Source: Methylococcus sp. EFPC2
GTDB lineage: Bacteria > Pseudomonadota > Gammaproteobacteria > Methylococcales > Methylococcaceae
Direction of reading: 5' to 3'
Length of the DNA stretch: 64,000 nt
NCBI RefSeq assembly: GCF_016925495.1
Contig: NZ_CP070491.1
Span: 2,480,001-2,544,000 of the forward strand
Every line of letters starts with the position of its first letter. Within the stretch, counting starts at the first letter, position 1. The notes beneath the pieces are model-generated. The model saw only the letters and a list, made by a program, of their open reading frames with translations, searched no databases and was not told the origin of the DNA. Of the stretch, positions 18,877-28,352 are shown piece after piece. A program made the translations under genes and the position numbers.

Positions 18877-20103
18877 TTACCGGCCATGGCGCAAAGCGTC
18901 CACAATTTGAAGATTAGCGGCTTTCCATGCAGGATAAATGCTTGCAACCACCGTCGTCCCTAAAGCTAAGACCAGCGAACCGACGACCAACTCGGTCGTT
19001 ACGCGAATCTCAGCCGTGTAACCAACCGTCATTCCTGGCGGAGGAGGCATAGGAATACCTATTTTCGAGATGATCTCCGCTAGAGAAACCCCGACAACCG
19101 CACCGACCACACCCCCGAATAAGCCCAGAACAGTTCCTTCCGCTACAAATAAATGCATCACATTTCTATGCTTTAATCCCAGAGCCATAACGGTTCCAAT
19201 TTCTCGCGTACGCTCGAATACGCTCATAATTAGAACATTTGAAATCGTTAAAACGATGATAACGCCGATAATAACGCGTACAATCGACATTTGTCGGGTA
19301 AAAAGACGAGCGGTTTTGTTGTAAAAATCGGCACGCTCATTCCAAGGAACAACTTCGAGGTCCGTTATCCTTAACTCAGCAATCAATCGTTTCAACGACT
19401 CGGTAAAGTGTCCTGTATGCTCCGTTTTATCAAGGAGAATAACCCAAACTTGGTTCCCTGATATGCGCAACAATTTTCTAGCCAATCCAATAGGTATCCT
19501 CGCAACAGAATCATCGTAAGACTTATCTGCCGTCAGAAAAATCCCGTCGACCGGCGTTTCGATAGCATTAAACCCCTTGTCTCCCGCGTTAGTCATTAAT
19601 ACAACGGGGTCGCCAACTTCTACACCTAAACTTTTCGCGAGGCCTGTTCCTATCAATATGCCTGCAGTTTCTTCGCTCGAAAATCCAGCGCCCTTAATAA
19701 TATGAAGTTCGTGGCTTACATTCGCTTCTAATTTCGGGTCTACCCCTTCGCCCAAAAATGAAATTGAGGTATCGCCATGACTTATCAAGCCACCAAATGA
19801 TAACCGTGGGGCCATGGCCTTAAAATTCGCACTTTGTCGAATTGTGTTTAGTATTGGCAAATCCACCGGGAGCAAATACTCAAACGGAGCCGCAGCTCCT
19901 TTGTCAAAGTAACCGCGCTTGGTAAGCTGAACATGACCGGACTGGGACTCGATATATGACTCGCGTGTCGACCAGAGTATCCATTCGATAAACCCGCCTG
20001 ATAACAGCAAGGCCATCACTCCAAAGGCAATCGCTATGATGGCGACCCCGCTGCGGCGCTTGTGGCGAATCACATTACGTATTGCCAGCTTGAATTGAGT
20101 CAT
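18877..20103 (-). CDS. LolC/MacB-type ABC transporter permease (FtsX superfamily), first of two
   Basis: A 408-residue paralogue of the permease at 17519-18730. An N-terminal KLAIRNVIRHKRRSG cytoplasmic stretch and helix are followed by a periplasmic domain and three C-terminal helices. The FERTREIGTVMALG motif and the PMPPPP segment are shared. I start at ATG 20103 (TQFKLAIRN follows), because the longer TTG version only adds an unconserved tail. A weak promoter-like pair (TTGCTT / TATAAT on the minus strand, 15-base spacer) lies at 20321-20347, hard against the end of an IS630 element. Predicted to work with its partner permease and the LolD-like ATPase. Confidence 0.9.
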   Translation of the reverse strand: MTQFKLAIRNVIRHKRRSGVAIIAIAFGVMALLLSGGFIEWILWSTRESYIESQSGHVQLTKRGYFDKGAAAPFEYLLPVDLPILNTIRQSANFKAMAPRLSFGGLISHGDTSISFLGEGVDPKLEANVSHELHIIKGAGFSSEETAGILIGTGLAKSLGVEVGDPVVLMTNAGDKGFNAIETPVDGIFLTADKSYDDSVARIPIGLARKLLRISGNQVWVILLDKTEHTGHFTESLKRLIAELRITDLEVVPWNERADFYNKTARLFTRQMSIVRVIIGVIIVLTISNVLIMSVFERTREIGTVMALGLKHRNVMHLFVAEGTVLGLFGGVVGAVVGVSLAEIISKIGIPMPPPPGMTVGYTAEIRVTTELVVGSLVLALGTTVVASIYPAWKAANLQIVDALRHGR

Positions 20104-20349
20104 TACCAAACCCGGAGCACAATGGAGCTGCAATTACCAACGGAACGAGGGTGAATATTGAAAGCGAATCGTAATACATCGACAGCTGGTCGCAAAATAC
20201 GATACCGCAAGTAAAAGTTAGCATACATCATCCGGCGCGAAAAGCCGTGCATACCGCGCATCCGGCACGAGAAACACAGAGCCATGTCGTGTATGGGCTT
20301 TACTGCTGATTTGTCATGAGATTATATGTACGCCAGCAGGAAAGCAAGA

Positions 20350-21430
20350 TATTAACCCGGCCATAAAATATCGTATGCACTAAACGGCATACTTGATAGG
20401 AGGCACTTGAAATAAGCGCGGATGCGGGCGGGCCGTTTTTGGATCGAGCGCAAGTGCGAAGTCACCTTGCGCTTCAAGTGAGCCCCGTCGCGCACGGATT
20501 CGGCGGCACTCATCCGCGTGTTGATGTCGGCGTTGAGGTATTCATCCGGATTGAGCTCGGGGGAATAGCTGGGCAAGAAAAACAGCTCTATCTGGTCCAT
20601 CTTGCCGGCCAGCCGTTCTTTGACCGCCTGGCTGTGATGAACCCGCAGGTTATCGAGGACTAGAATCACCTTCCGCCCCGCTTCACGGACCAGCCGCTGA
20701 AGAAATTGGATGAAGACGTCGGCCGTGAGCGTTTCTCGGTACATCATGAAGCGCATCTTGACCTGGTTGGTAATGGCCGAGTGAGATTGATACGTTCCCG
20801 CTTGGACTGGGGCAGCCCCAGCACCGGCGTTTTCCCCCGCGGCGCGTAACCGCGCGGATAATGCTCGACCGAACTGACCGCCGTTTCATCGCCCCGACAG
20901 ACTTCCGCCCGCTGAGCCACTTTTGTACCACCGCCGGTCGTTGCTCGAAGGCGCGTTTGAGCGGGCGCTGCGGCGTGAATCCCCAGCTCTTCAGATAGTT
21001 TCTGACCGAGCGCACTGGGAGATTCGCGCCAAAACAGGCCTGTATATGCGCCAGCACCGCCTGCGCACTCCATAAGGCAAAGTGCAGTTTCACTTGATCC
21101 GGCGTTTTGTCCACCAGGTCTTTCTGGAGAATGCTTCCATGAGCGGGCGTGAGGCGGCGACCGTTGCCTTTGGGCCGACCTCGCTTGGCCTCTTGCACGC
21201 CATACCCCGTTTCGGCTTTTAGCAACCAGTCTTGTTACCGCGGGGCGGCGTAACCCGAGTTCCTTCGCGATCGCCGTCTGACTATGCCCGCGCCGGTGCG
21301 AGCGGATGACCGTACGACGTCATTGCTACCGTGCCGCAGGATCCAGTTTTCGAGCATCGATTCGTTCTGCTTCCATGCCCAAATTTTACAAGACTACGTA
21401 CGGTATCGGTATTATTTGGCCGGGCTAATA
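20350..21430. mobile_element. IS630-family insertion sequence with matching ends, inactive
   Basis: The left end (tattaacccggcca) and the right end (tggccgggctaata) are inverted copies with one mismatch in 14. They bound about 1.08 kb and end in TA as expected for this family. The only gene is a frameshifted transposase on the minus strand, whose stop codon lies inside the left repeat. Confidence 0.82.
20352..21376 (-). pseudogene. Frameshifted IS630-family transposase
   Basis: Reading from ATG 21376, the protein starts MEAERIDARKLDPAAR. Helix-turn-helix motifs SHRRGHSQTAIAKELGLRRPAVTRLV and KRGRPKGNGRRLT follow, then the winged segment VRSVRNYLKSWGFTPQRPLKRA. A later frame carries the DDE core KVILVLDNLRVHHSQAVKERL and FFLPSYSPELNPDEYLNADI. 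Frame breaks lie near 21320, near 21225-21260 and between about 20760 and 20900. All major domains survive, so inactivation is relatively recent compared with the other relics. Confidence 0.85.
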
Positions 21431-21721
21431 GCCTGGCCGATGACGCTGACGCATGCGCGTCTGCAATCAATGCTTCCTCTGCGAGAGATGATGACAACCG
21501 AATCACGCTAGCTACTAAGGGTCGTGTCAGGGACTCTTGACGCCCCTAGGGATGAACATACCTTTCGTGTGGAGACGCCCCCCCCAAGATCGTAACCGGA
21601 TTGGTGTCTCAATGCCGCGATTAACATGGCCTGATCCCCCCCTGACTGCGGTACTCAGCGCGTATGGCAACCTGCTAAGTGCGAGACAAAACTCTCAAGC
21701 ACCAGAGGGAATCAACCCATC

Positions 21722-22240
21722 GTTCGGCTAGCTTGAGCAGACAGTGGCGTAGGAAGTCGAGTCCGTGGCGGAAAATGGACTTGAGCGGTCGCTGAAGGTT
21801 TTTTTAAAAGAATGGGCGACTGCTCGCGGTGCAATTCGCCGGCATGATAAGACTAGGCGAAGGCCAAGGTGAGCATTTTGCTGAGGCGTTCGGTACGGAC
21901 GAGGCGGGTATCCTCGACGTTGAAGCCCCGGAATTTCAGGCAGCCGAACAGGGTTTCGATCTCCCAACGGCGGACATAGACCCCAATGTCTGGGGCTGCG
22001 GCGCGAGCGAGTTGGTGATGATAAGAAAGTCGCCGTTAGGCAGACGCAGCGCGGACACGGAGACGAAGCCTCCCAGACGAGACGCTATCCGATCAGGTCC
22101 ATGGCTTGGCCGAGTTGGAGGGTGGTAAACAGCCGGTCCGCACGAATAAGCTTGTTCCAGGACGGGGGTGAGGGTATTGCGCTAGAGGCGCTGATGAAAT
22201 GGAAAGCGTTGCTGCTGAAGCCAGGTCAACTAATCTTCGC
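21722..22240 (-). pseudogene. IS4-family transposase C-terminal remnant
   Basis: Joined minus-strand frames give VSALRLPNGDFLIITNSL, then RWEIETLFGCLKFRGFNVEDT (the Y-R-E-K region typical of IS4), RTERLSKMLTLAF, and after another shift KSIFRHGLDFLRHCLLKLAER. This matches the last third of IS4/IS10-like transposases. The N-terminal half with the first Asp residues is missing or too decayed, and no terminal repeats are visible. Confidence 0.75.
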
Positions 22241-23098
22241 TGACGAATTCGCGGCCAGCCAACAAGGCAACGATTTTTCGACGCCGAAGACCGCTAGAAC
22301 GCGTTGTAGCAGGTACTGTCACCCACGGAAACGTCAAGTGCCTATGATATAAGCATTAATAGGGATAAAAACACCGCTGGTGAGCATCCCTTCGCGAAGA
22401 ATCGCTCAGTAGCGTGGTGGCATGCTTCTCTCCTGCACCGAGAACTGAAATCTGGCCGTTTCGGCACGGCTTCGGTTATGAGATTTTCGGAAGAGATTGT
22501 AAGCAGTCGTTGAGTTAGCCCACAATGAGCGCTTCCGGGGCGGCTAAGGTGAGTATGCGTCGGCAGAATATGCTGCTTCTTCGCATGATTCGCTATGACG
22601 CTATTTGAGCACAGATCGTTAACCCGATATTGGTGCACCAGCGGCGTCGCATCAAAAGAGCCCAGGCCTTCCCTTTTTGCAGAAAAAATCCAAACTATGC
22701 TTGAGCACGAAACCACTGAAGGAGCGGGCCTCGTTTCTCCCCCATATTCAAACCGGACTTCGCCAGATTATCTGCTCAAAGAAAAATCCCCATTTACCGT
22801 TTTACGCTCTAATGAGGAATTTGGCTTATTTATACAACTTTCTATCGCTTTTTTATAGAAGGAGAAGGGCAATCTTCCGAAACAGCTTTGATGATCACCC
22901 TATTAAATTTCTTATTTAAAAATTCCCGATTATTGCACTAATACATCGCGCACTTGAGTTTAGTTTAGTCCAATAACGGAATTCAAATAGCCTGAATCTT
23001 AGATTCATCTGATTTTAGTGCGCTACGCTACTCTTTTAATTAAAACTAACACTGACTGATATTTACCTACAATAGCAGTCATTTTTTGGAGTGCTCGA
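22241..23098. other. Non-coding stretch upstream of prsT
   Basis: No gene is recognised. It becomes strongly AT-rich towards prsT and presumably holds its promoter; no sigma-54 consensus was found here. GGAG lies 7 bases before the prsT ATG. Confidence 0.45.
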
Positions 23099-25894
23099 AT
23101 GCAGAAAAAACTGTTTCGGAAATATAACTCGGCCGCCGCCATCGCTTGTTTTATCGGAATAACAATCACCAGTTGTGATAAATATTTGACGGATACTGAG
23201 CATCTCGCCAAAGCAAAAGAGTCTCTCGACGCCGGCGACCTTCGCACGGGAGTTATCGAATTAAAGGGAGCATTACAAAAAAATCCCGACAACGCTGAAG
23301 CACGGCGACTATTAGGAGAAATCGATGTAACGCTTGGTAATGGCGGGGATGCGGAAAAAGAACTGCGACGAGCACTGGAGCTGGGCGTAGCGAAGGAAGC
23401 GATTCTGGTCCCTTTAGCTGAAGCCCTCCAACTTGAAAACAAGCATCAACAAATACTGGATGAAATCACTATTCCTCCTACTTTTTCAGCAACCGACGGC
23501 GCAAAGCTTACGGCGTATCGTGGTGACGCGTGGCTGGCTCTCGGCAAACCGCAACAAGCCAGTACCGAATATCACCAGGCATTATCCATCGACGCTAATT
23601 CTGCGTTCGCTAAGCTTGGGTTGTCCCGTATAGCTCTAGCCGAGAATAGAATCGACGATGCTCTAAAATTGGCAACAGAAGCCGTGGAATCGGCACCCAA
23701 CGAAGCCAGGGCATGGAGTTTACAGGCAGAATTGTATCGAGCGAAAAGTGATTTTCCAAAAGCAGAGGACAGTTATACAAAAGCCATCGAGAGGCGGACC
23801 TTAAATCAACTTGATCGTGCCAATCGCGCCATAGTCCGAGTTGACTTGAAGAAACTCGACTTAGCAAAGGAGGATATTGAAATACTAAAAAAACAAGCCC
23901 AAAATTTGTTTTTGACTCATTTTGCCGACGGCGCCCTGGCATATGCTCAAAATAAATTTGCGGAAGCTCAAGGGGCTTTCGAGCAGTCGCTCAAACTGAA
24001 TGACAAATACGCACAAACACACTATTTCTTGAGCCTTTCTCATCTAATGCAAAACCATTTGGCACAAGCAGAGGATGAAATAAATAGATACCTGTCTATT
24101 ATTCCACGATCGGTAAATGGCTATAAACTATTGGCAACGATCAAATATCGCCTAAATGACCCAGAAGGAGCAAAGAGAACCCTGCAACCGGTACTGGCAC
24201 AATTTCCGGATGATATTGCAACCCTTAGGTTAATAGGCAATATCGAGCTGGCCCAGGGAAACGAAACGAAGGGAATCGAGTATTTGGAAAAAGCCGTCAA
24301 TTTGAACCCGAATACTGCCGACTCCCATATCGACTTAGGGATGGGATTGATGCGTAGCGGTAATCAGGAAAAAAGCTCAAAGGAGTTCGAGGCGGCCATT
24401 CAAATTGATCCTCAGTCTCCCCAACCCGCTATTTTGCTGGCCTTATCTCAGATTAGCGCAAAAGAATACGCCAAGGCTGGGGAAACTATTCAGGCCCTCA
24501 AGGAACGTTTGCCGAAGAGCCCAGGCCCTTGGAACCTGGAGGGTTTATCGCATTTAGGCCAAGGTCAGCAGACACATGCCGAGCAAGCCTTTAAACAAGC
24601 ATTGACCCTTGAACCGGGTAACTCCATGGCGTCGGACAGACTCGCGCAACTAGCTTTAAAAGATAAAAGATTCGATGTGGCCCGTAACTATTACCAAGAG
24701 GCGTTGCACGCGCACCCAAACGATCTCGATATTCAACTCAGGCTGGCCCAATTGGACAGCTTGGAAGGCAAGCCGTCGGATATGGAGGCCAAGTTAACGC
24801 AAATCGTGCAAGATCATCCGGATGTCTTGCCGCCTCGGATATTACTTGCCCGTCACTACTTGCGATTCGGGCAGCCTCGTCGCAGCCAAACCCTGCTGGT
24901 GGAAGTGCGCCCGAGATATCCGGATAGTCAGGATCTGTTGGCCACCCTGACCGAGGCGCAGCTGGAAGATAACCTCGCAACCCAAGCGCTGGAAACGGCT
25001 AAAGCATTGGCCAAAGAGGCGCCCCAGTCTGCTGCTGCACACCTGTTGCTGGCTGCTGCATATGAGAATAACCGTGATGCCAAAGGCATGCGAACAGCGC
25101 TGATGCGTTCATTAACTCTCGACCCCAAGCTTTTCCGGTCCCGGATAGCAATGGTCAGACTATTGGTTCAGGAGCAGAAAAACGCAGAAGCGGAAAAACA
25201 ACTGACTGCCCTAGTCAACGATGAACCCGAAAATGCCGATGTGTTGAGTCTGCAAGGATGGTATCTCACTGTGCTACAAAATCGCCCCAAGGATGCGATC
25301 ACCCCGTATCAAAAAGCGTTCGAGAAAGCGCCTAGTACCTCGGCGGTCACCAAACTCGCTCAAACACAATGGTTGGCTGGAGACCGGGATCGTGCTTTGG
25401 CAACCTTGGAACAATGGAACAAACAACATCCCAACGATGCATTCATTCACTATGCGCGGTCTAATTTGTATACACAGCTCGGCAAGGATAAAGCGGCCAT
25501 TGAACAATTGGAGCAAACCATAAAGATCGATCCTAATTATATCCTCGCCCTGAACGACCTGGCTTGGCTCCTGAGGAAGTCGGAGCCAACCAAAGCCCTG
25601 GAGTATGCCGAAGAGGCCGTCGCCAAAGCACCGAAATCTCCGCGTCTGATGGATACCCTGGCCATGGTGTTGATTGAAAAATCGCAGGCCGATCGCGCCT
25701 TGAGCGTCATCCAGGAGGCCGCTGCGCTCGCACCGAGCAATCCCTTGATCCGCTATCACTTAGCAATCGCTCAGGAAAAGAAGGGCGCCAAGGAGGATGC
25801 GCTGAACACCTTGAACGATTTATTGAGCAGAAAGGACGACTTTGACGAGCGGAAAGAAGCGGAGGCACTGCTCACCAAGCTCAAAAAAAGGTAA
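23099..25894 (+). CDS. prsT: PEP-CTERM system TPR-repeat lipoprotein PrsT
   Basis: A 931-residue exported lipoprotein. The signal sequence ends in a lipobox I-T-S-C with the lipidated Cys at about residue 26. The rest is an almost uninterrupted series of TPR-type helical hairpins, for example KESLDAGDLRTGVIELKGAL, NPDNAEARRLLGEI and NPNTADSHIDLGMGLM. Length and repeat layout match PrsT, a marker of exosortase/PEP-CTERM exopolysaccharide loci. It is thought to act as an assembly scaffold at the membrane; the exact role is not established. No exosortase or prsK/prsR gene is nearby. A PEP-CTERM substrate gene follows 333 bases downstream under its own promoter. Confidence 0.92.
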   Translation: MQKKLFRKYNSAAAIACFIGITITSCDKYLTDTEHLAKAKESLDAGDLRTGVIELKGALQKNPDNAEARRLLGEIDVTLGNGGDAEKELRRALELGVAKEAILVPLAEALQLENKHQQILDEITIPPTFSATDGAKLTAYRGDAWLALGKPQQASTEYHQALSIDANSAFAKLGLSRIALAENRIDDALKLATEAVESAPNEARAWSLQAELYRAKSDFPKAEDSYTKAIERRTLNQLDRANRAIVRVDLKKLDLAKEDIEILKKQAQNLFLTHFADGALAYAQNKFAEAQGAFEQSLKLNDKYAQTHYFLSLSHLMQNHLAQAEDEINRYLSIIPRSVNGYKLLATIKYRLNDPEGAKRTLQPVLAQFPDDIATLRLIGNIELAQGNETKGIEYLEKAVNLNPNTADSHIDLGMGLMRSGNQEKSSKEFEAAIQIDPQSPQPAILLALSQISAKEYAKAGETIQALKERLPKSPGPWNLEGLSHLGQGQQTHAEQAFKQALTLEPGNSMASDRLAQLALKDKRFDVARNYYQEALHAHPNDLDIQLRLAQLDSLEGKPSDMEAKLTQIVQDHPDVLPPRILLARHYLRFGQPRRSQTLLVEVRPRYPDSQDLLATLTEAQLEDNLATQALETAKALAKEAPQSAAAHLLLAAAYENNRDAKGMRTALMRSLTLDPKLFRSRIAMVRLLVQEQKNAEAEKQLTALVNDEPENADVLSLQGWYLTVLQNRPKDAITPYQKAFEKAPSTSAVTKLAQTQWLAGDRDRALATLEQWNKQHPNDAFIHYARSNLYTQLGKDKAAIEQLEQTIKIDPNYILALNDLAWLLRKSEPTKALEYAEEAVAKAPKSPRLMDTLAMVLIEKSQADRALSVIQEAAALAPSNPLIRYHLAIAQEKKGAKEDALNTLNDLLSRKDDFDERKEAEALLTKLKKR

Positions 25895-26053
25895 CGCTTT
25901 AGAAGTCAGCATGCCATACCAATCGGCGTCGAGTACATAGCGTGGCGAGGTCGCTTGAGAGTGTCAGTTTTTTTTACAAAACGCCGTTCTGGGCACTAAG
26001 GCTCACGAGAATAATCAATTAACTAATTGATATAATTAGAAAAATTTAGCCAT

Positions 26054-26070
26054 GGCACAACTCGTGCTTC
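26054..26070 (+). promoter_or_regulatory. Sigma-54 (-24/-12) promoter of the PEP-CTERM gene
   Basis: TGGCAC at 26054-26059 followed by GTGCTT at 26065-26070; the invariant GG (26055-26056) and GC (26067-26068) are separated by exactly 10 bases. It lies about 160 bases upstream of the PEP-CTERM coding start. Sigma-54 promoters upstream of PEP-CTERM genes are known to fit control by the PrsK/PrsR two-component pair. Confidence 0.75.
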
Positions 26071-26227
26071 ATATAGATCGCTAAGACTAAGGCTTCGAAT
26101 TGGTTTCAAGCATCCCGAGCGATGGATGATGAGCCGGTTCTAAATCTTCTGGATTTATAAACGCAAGACGCAGCGAACGCTTGTCGCTTGACTTGCACCA
26201 GAATCTAACCACTTTAGGAGTACTATT

Positions 26228-27034
26228 ATGAACAAGAAACCCCTTCTCCTGGGCACGGCCTTTGCTATGGCAATGGCTGTGTCTGTAAACGCAAGCGCGG
26301 ACAGGGTCATCGATCTGTTTTCCGTCACTCAAGCCAAGTTCTTTGACGTCACCACAAATGGTGTGGCCGAAAGCCGTACGGTCAATGACCCGAATCCCTA
26401 TCCGAGCCCCTTGAACTCGATCATTGGCGATAATCGTGACATCTCGGTAAACCTGATCAACTCTCCGGATCCGGCCAATGTTAACGCGAGCGCCAGCGTC
26501 ACCGCCGGCGTATACAACTTCAGCCAGGATACGCAAGCCGGCGCCGAGGCCCAGATTCAGTGGGACGGCAGTAACGTTGGTGTTGAAGGCGCGGACGGCG
26601 GCATCTTGAACCCCACCGGTTTGGGCGGTATCAATCTGTGGGACACCGGCAGCCTGTTCAGCTTCGATGTGATTTTCGCCGATCAAGGCTTTACGGCTGA
26701 CGTGATTGTATACACGGATGCGACTCACTTCTCGAGAATCAGGATCGATACGGTGGTCCCGGTCAGCAACCAGACCTTCTCTCTCGCCTTCGCGGCTTTC
26801 GAGAATGCCGCATTTGTTGCCGCCAACGGTGGGGCTGGCTCGGCTGGCTTGGCTGACCTGAACAACGTCGGCGCCCTGCAAGTCATACTGAACCCGCTGG
26901 GTACCGGCCTGTCCATCGACCTGACGATCGACAACATCACCACCGTCCCGGAACCCGCCACCCTGTCCCTGCTCGGCATGGGCCTGCTGGGCATGGGGGC
27001 TAGCGCTCGCAGAAGGAAGCTAGCCAACGCCTAA
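26228..27034 (+). CDS. PEP-CTERM sorting-domain protein
   Basis: A 268-residue exported protein. The signal peptide (NKKPLLLGTAFAMAMAVSVNASA) precedes a Gly/Asn/Asp-rich beta-type body, and the C-terminus is a canonical PEP-CTERM signal: VPEPATLSLLG at residues 240-250, a hydrophobic helix, then a basic RRRK cluster. An exosortase would cut near the PEP motif and release or anchor the protein outside the inner membrane. AGGAG precedes the ATG by 8 bases. The gene is monocistronic, with a sigma-54 promoter upstream and a strong terminator downstream. The body domain was not recognised. Confidence 0.93.
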   Translation: MNKKPLLLGTAFAMAMAVSVNASADRVIDLFSVTQAKFFDVTTNGVAESRTVNDPNPYPSPLNSIIGDNRDISVNLINSPDPANVNASASVTAGVYNFSQDTQAGAEAQIQWDGSNVGVEGADGGILNPTGLGGINLWDTGSLFSFDVIFADQGFTADVIVYTDATHFSRIRIDTVVPVSNQTFSLAFAAFENAAFVAANGGAGSAGLADLNNVGALQVILNPLGTGLSIDLTIDNITTVPEPATLSLLGMGLLGMGASARRRKLANA

Positions 27035-27065
27035 ACTGCCTGCTGGTTAGTCTGGCGATGCGAAG

Positions 27066-27096
27066 AAAGGAGGGGGCTAAAACCCCCTCCTTTTTT
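27066..27096 (+). terminator. Rho-independent terminator after the PEP-CTERM gene
   Basis: An AGGAGGGGG stem pairs perfectly with CCCCCTCCT around a CTAAAA loop and is followed by a run of T. It starts about 30 bases after the PEP-CTERM stop codon. Confidence 0.93.
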
Positions 27097-27104
27097 GTTG
27101 TCTA

Positions 27105-27600
27105 GGGTACCCCGAAAAACCTTAGTTTCCTGCCGTGCATCCGTTAAAATCGTCTCCATCGTCAATCAATCGGTAGGACTCGGCGCCATGAGAGGGCCCA
27201 AACCGTCGAAGCCCTCGAACAGCGAGATTAAGACCGATTTGTTTGCGGCGGATTTGCGTTAGGAGAATATCGACCAGATGGGCGAACCTCTCTTGGCATT
27301 CGAAGCGGATATTGACTCCGCCGCCTAAGCGGCAGAAGTGGATCGGGTGGTGCCCCGTCCGGGGAGCCCGCAGCGCAGTAGTCTGCCATTTCCCACCAAG
27401 ACGATGGTGCGCGCCTCCTGCTTCTCAAGCGGGTGAACAATCCCTCCAACGCGCGGATGAAATATCCAGGGCGGGATCGGATGAGTTACCCGCGTTTCTG
27501 CGGATTGCCCGATTCGGCCAGCATTCCGGGCCGTACCACGGTGTGGACCTGCGAGCTCCGTATCGGGGAGAAAGAAAATACCTACTCACTGCTCTACCAC
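27105..27600 (+). pseudogene. 5' fragment of an IS5-type transposase
   Basis: The fragment starts with an end-like gggtaccccgaaaaacc and a leader resembling that of the element at 37695-38689 read from its right end. The coding relic gives KTDLFAADLR-stop, DQMGEPLLAFEADIDSAA-stop, AAEVDRVVPRPG and, in other frames, a degraded RFCGL...TTVW. These match the N-terminal region of IS5-group transposases. In-frame TAG and TAA plus frameshifts make it inactive, and the catalytic C-terminal part is absent. Confidence 0.75.
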
Positions 27601-27782
27601 AGACAACTCGTAGTTACCATGGAGAAGCGCTTATTATCCCGTATATTGAATAATAGCCAGGGTACAGTGCCTGCAAAACAGGACCTAGATCATCCCTAAG
27701 TCTGCCTATCGCTCTCACCAGATCTAATATAATCGTCTCGGAATAAACAAATTATTCCTCTTACTTATATCTAATTCCAGTT

Positions 27783-28328
27783 ATGCCACTTGACCATCGC
27801 TTCGTTTGGGATACTCGGTACCTGAAAACCAAGTTAGCGCGAAAGCAGCTATCGGAAACCGGCGTATTTTTCTACTTCTTGGCTATTACGGGATTCGACT
27901 ATTTCCAGGTTACGGCGATTCGCCTTTGGCCACCGATCGGACCTCTAACAAGCTGGGATTTTGCGGATACGATATTCACGCTTGCGCTCACATTCCTTGG
28001 CCTGTTATTCACGTTCTATTGCAACGGCGGCGGACGGGGACGGGATTTTCTATACCGCTATTTCCCTTTGTCCTTCGCAGTTGGGTGGAAGTTTGTGGCA
28101 AGTGCCATTGTCGGCCAATCGTTGGTTAGCGTACTACTGAAGGACGCCCCTTTACACATCGTTGGTTGGATTTCGACGATAGTGTTTTGGTTGGTTTATA
28201 CGGGTATGTTTTTGCGCATCGGCCACCATATGAGAGAGCTTGCACACGCAGGCGTTGGCAAGGCCACCAGCCTAAAAAAGCAACTGCCTCACAATACCGC
28301 GCGCCACGTCCGTACTGGACGCTCCTAA
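27783..28328 (+). CDS. Unrecognised multi-pass membrane protein
   Basis: A 181-residue protein that I cannot assign to a family. It has about four hydrophobic segments (near residues 25-45, 63-80, 98-118 and 124-146), a Gly-rich cytoplasmic or periplasmic loop CNGGGRGRDFLYRYFP, and a basic C-terminal tail. There is no strong Shine-Dalgarno sequence before ATG 27783. It converges on the GT4 gene with a gap of 24 bases. Codon use and the regular membrane pattern favour a real gene. It may belong functionally to the PEP-CTERM or NRPS neighbourhood, but nothing proves that. Confidence 0.6.
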   Translation: MPLDHRFVWDTRYLKTKLARKQLSETGVFFYFLAITGFDYFQVTAIRLWPPIGPLTSWDFADTIFTLALTFLGLLFTFYCNGGGRGRDFLYRYFPLSFAVGWKFVASAIVGQSLVSVLLKDAPLHIVGWISTIVFWLVYTGMFLRIGHHMRELAHAGVGKATSLKKQLPHNTARHVRTGRS

Positions 28329-28352
28329 CGCAGGCCCATTACTCGGGGATAG

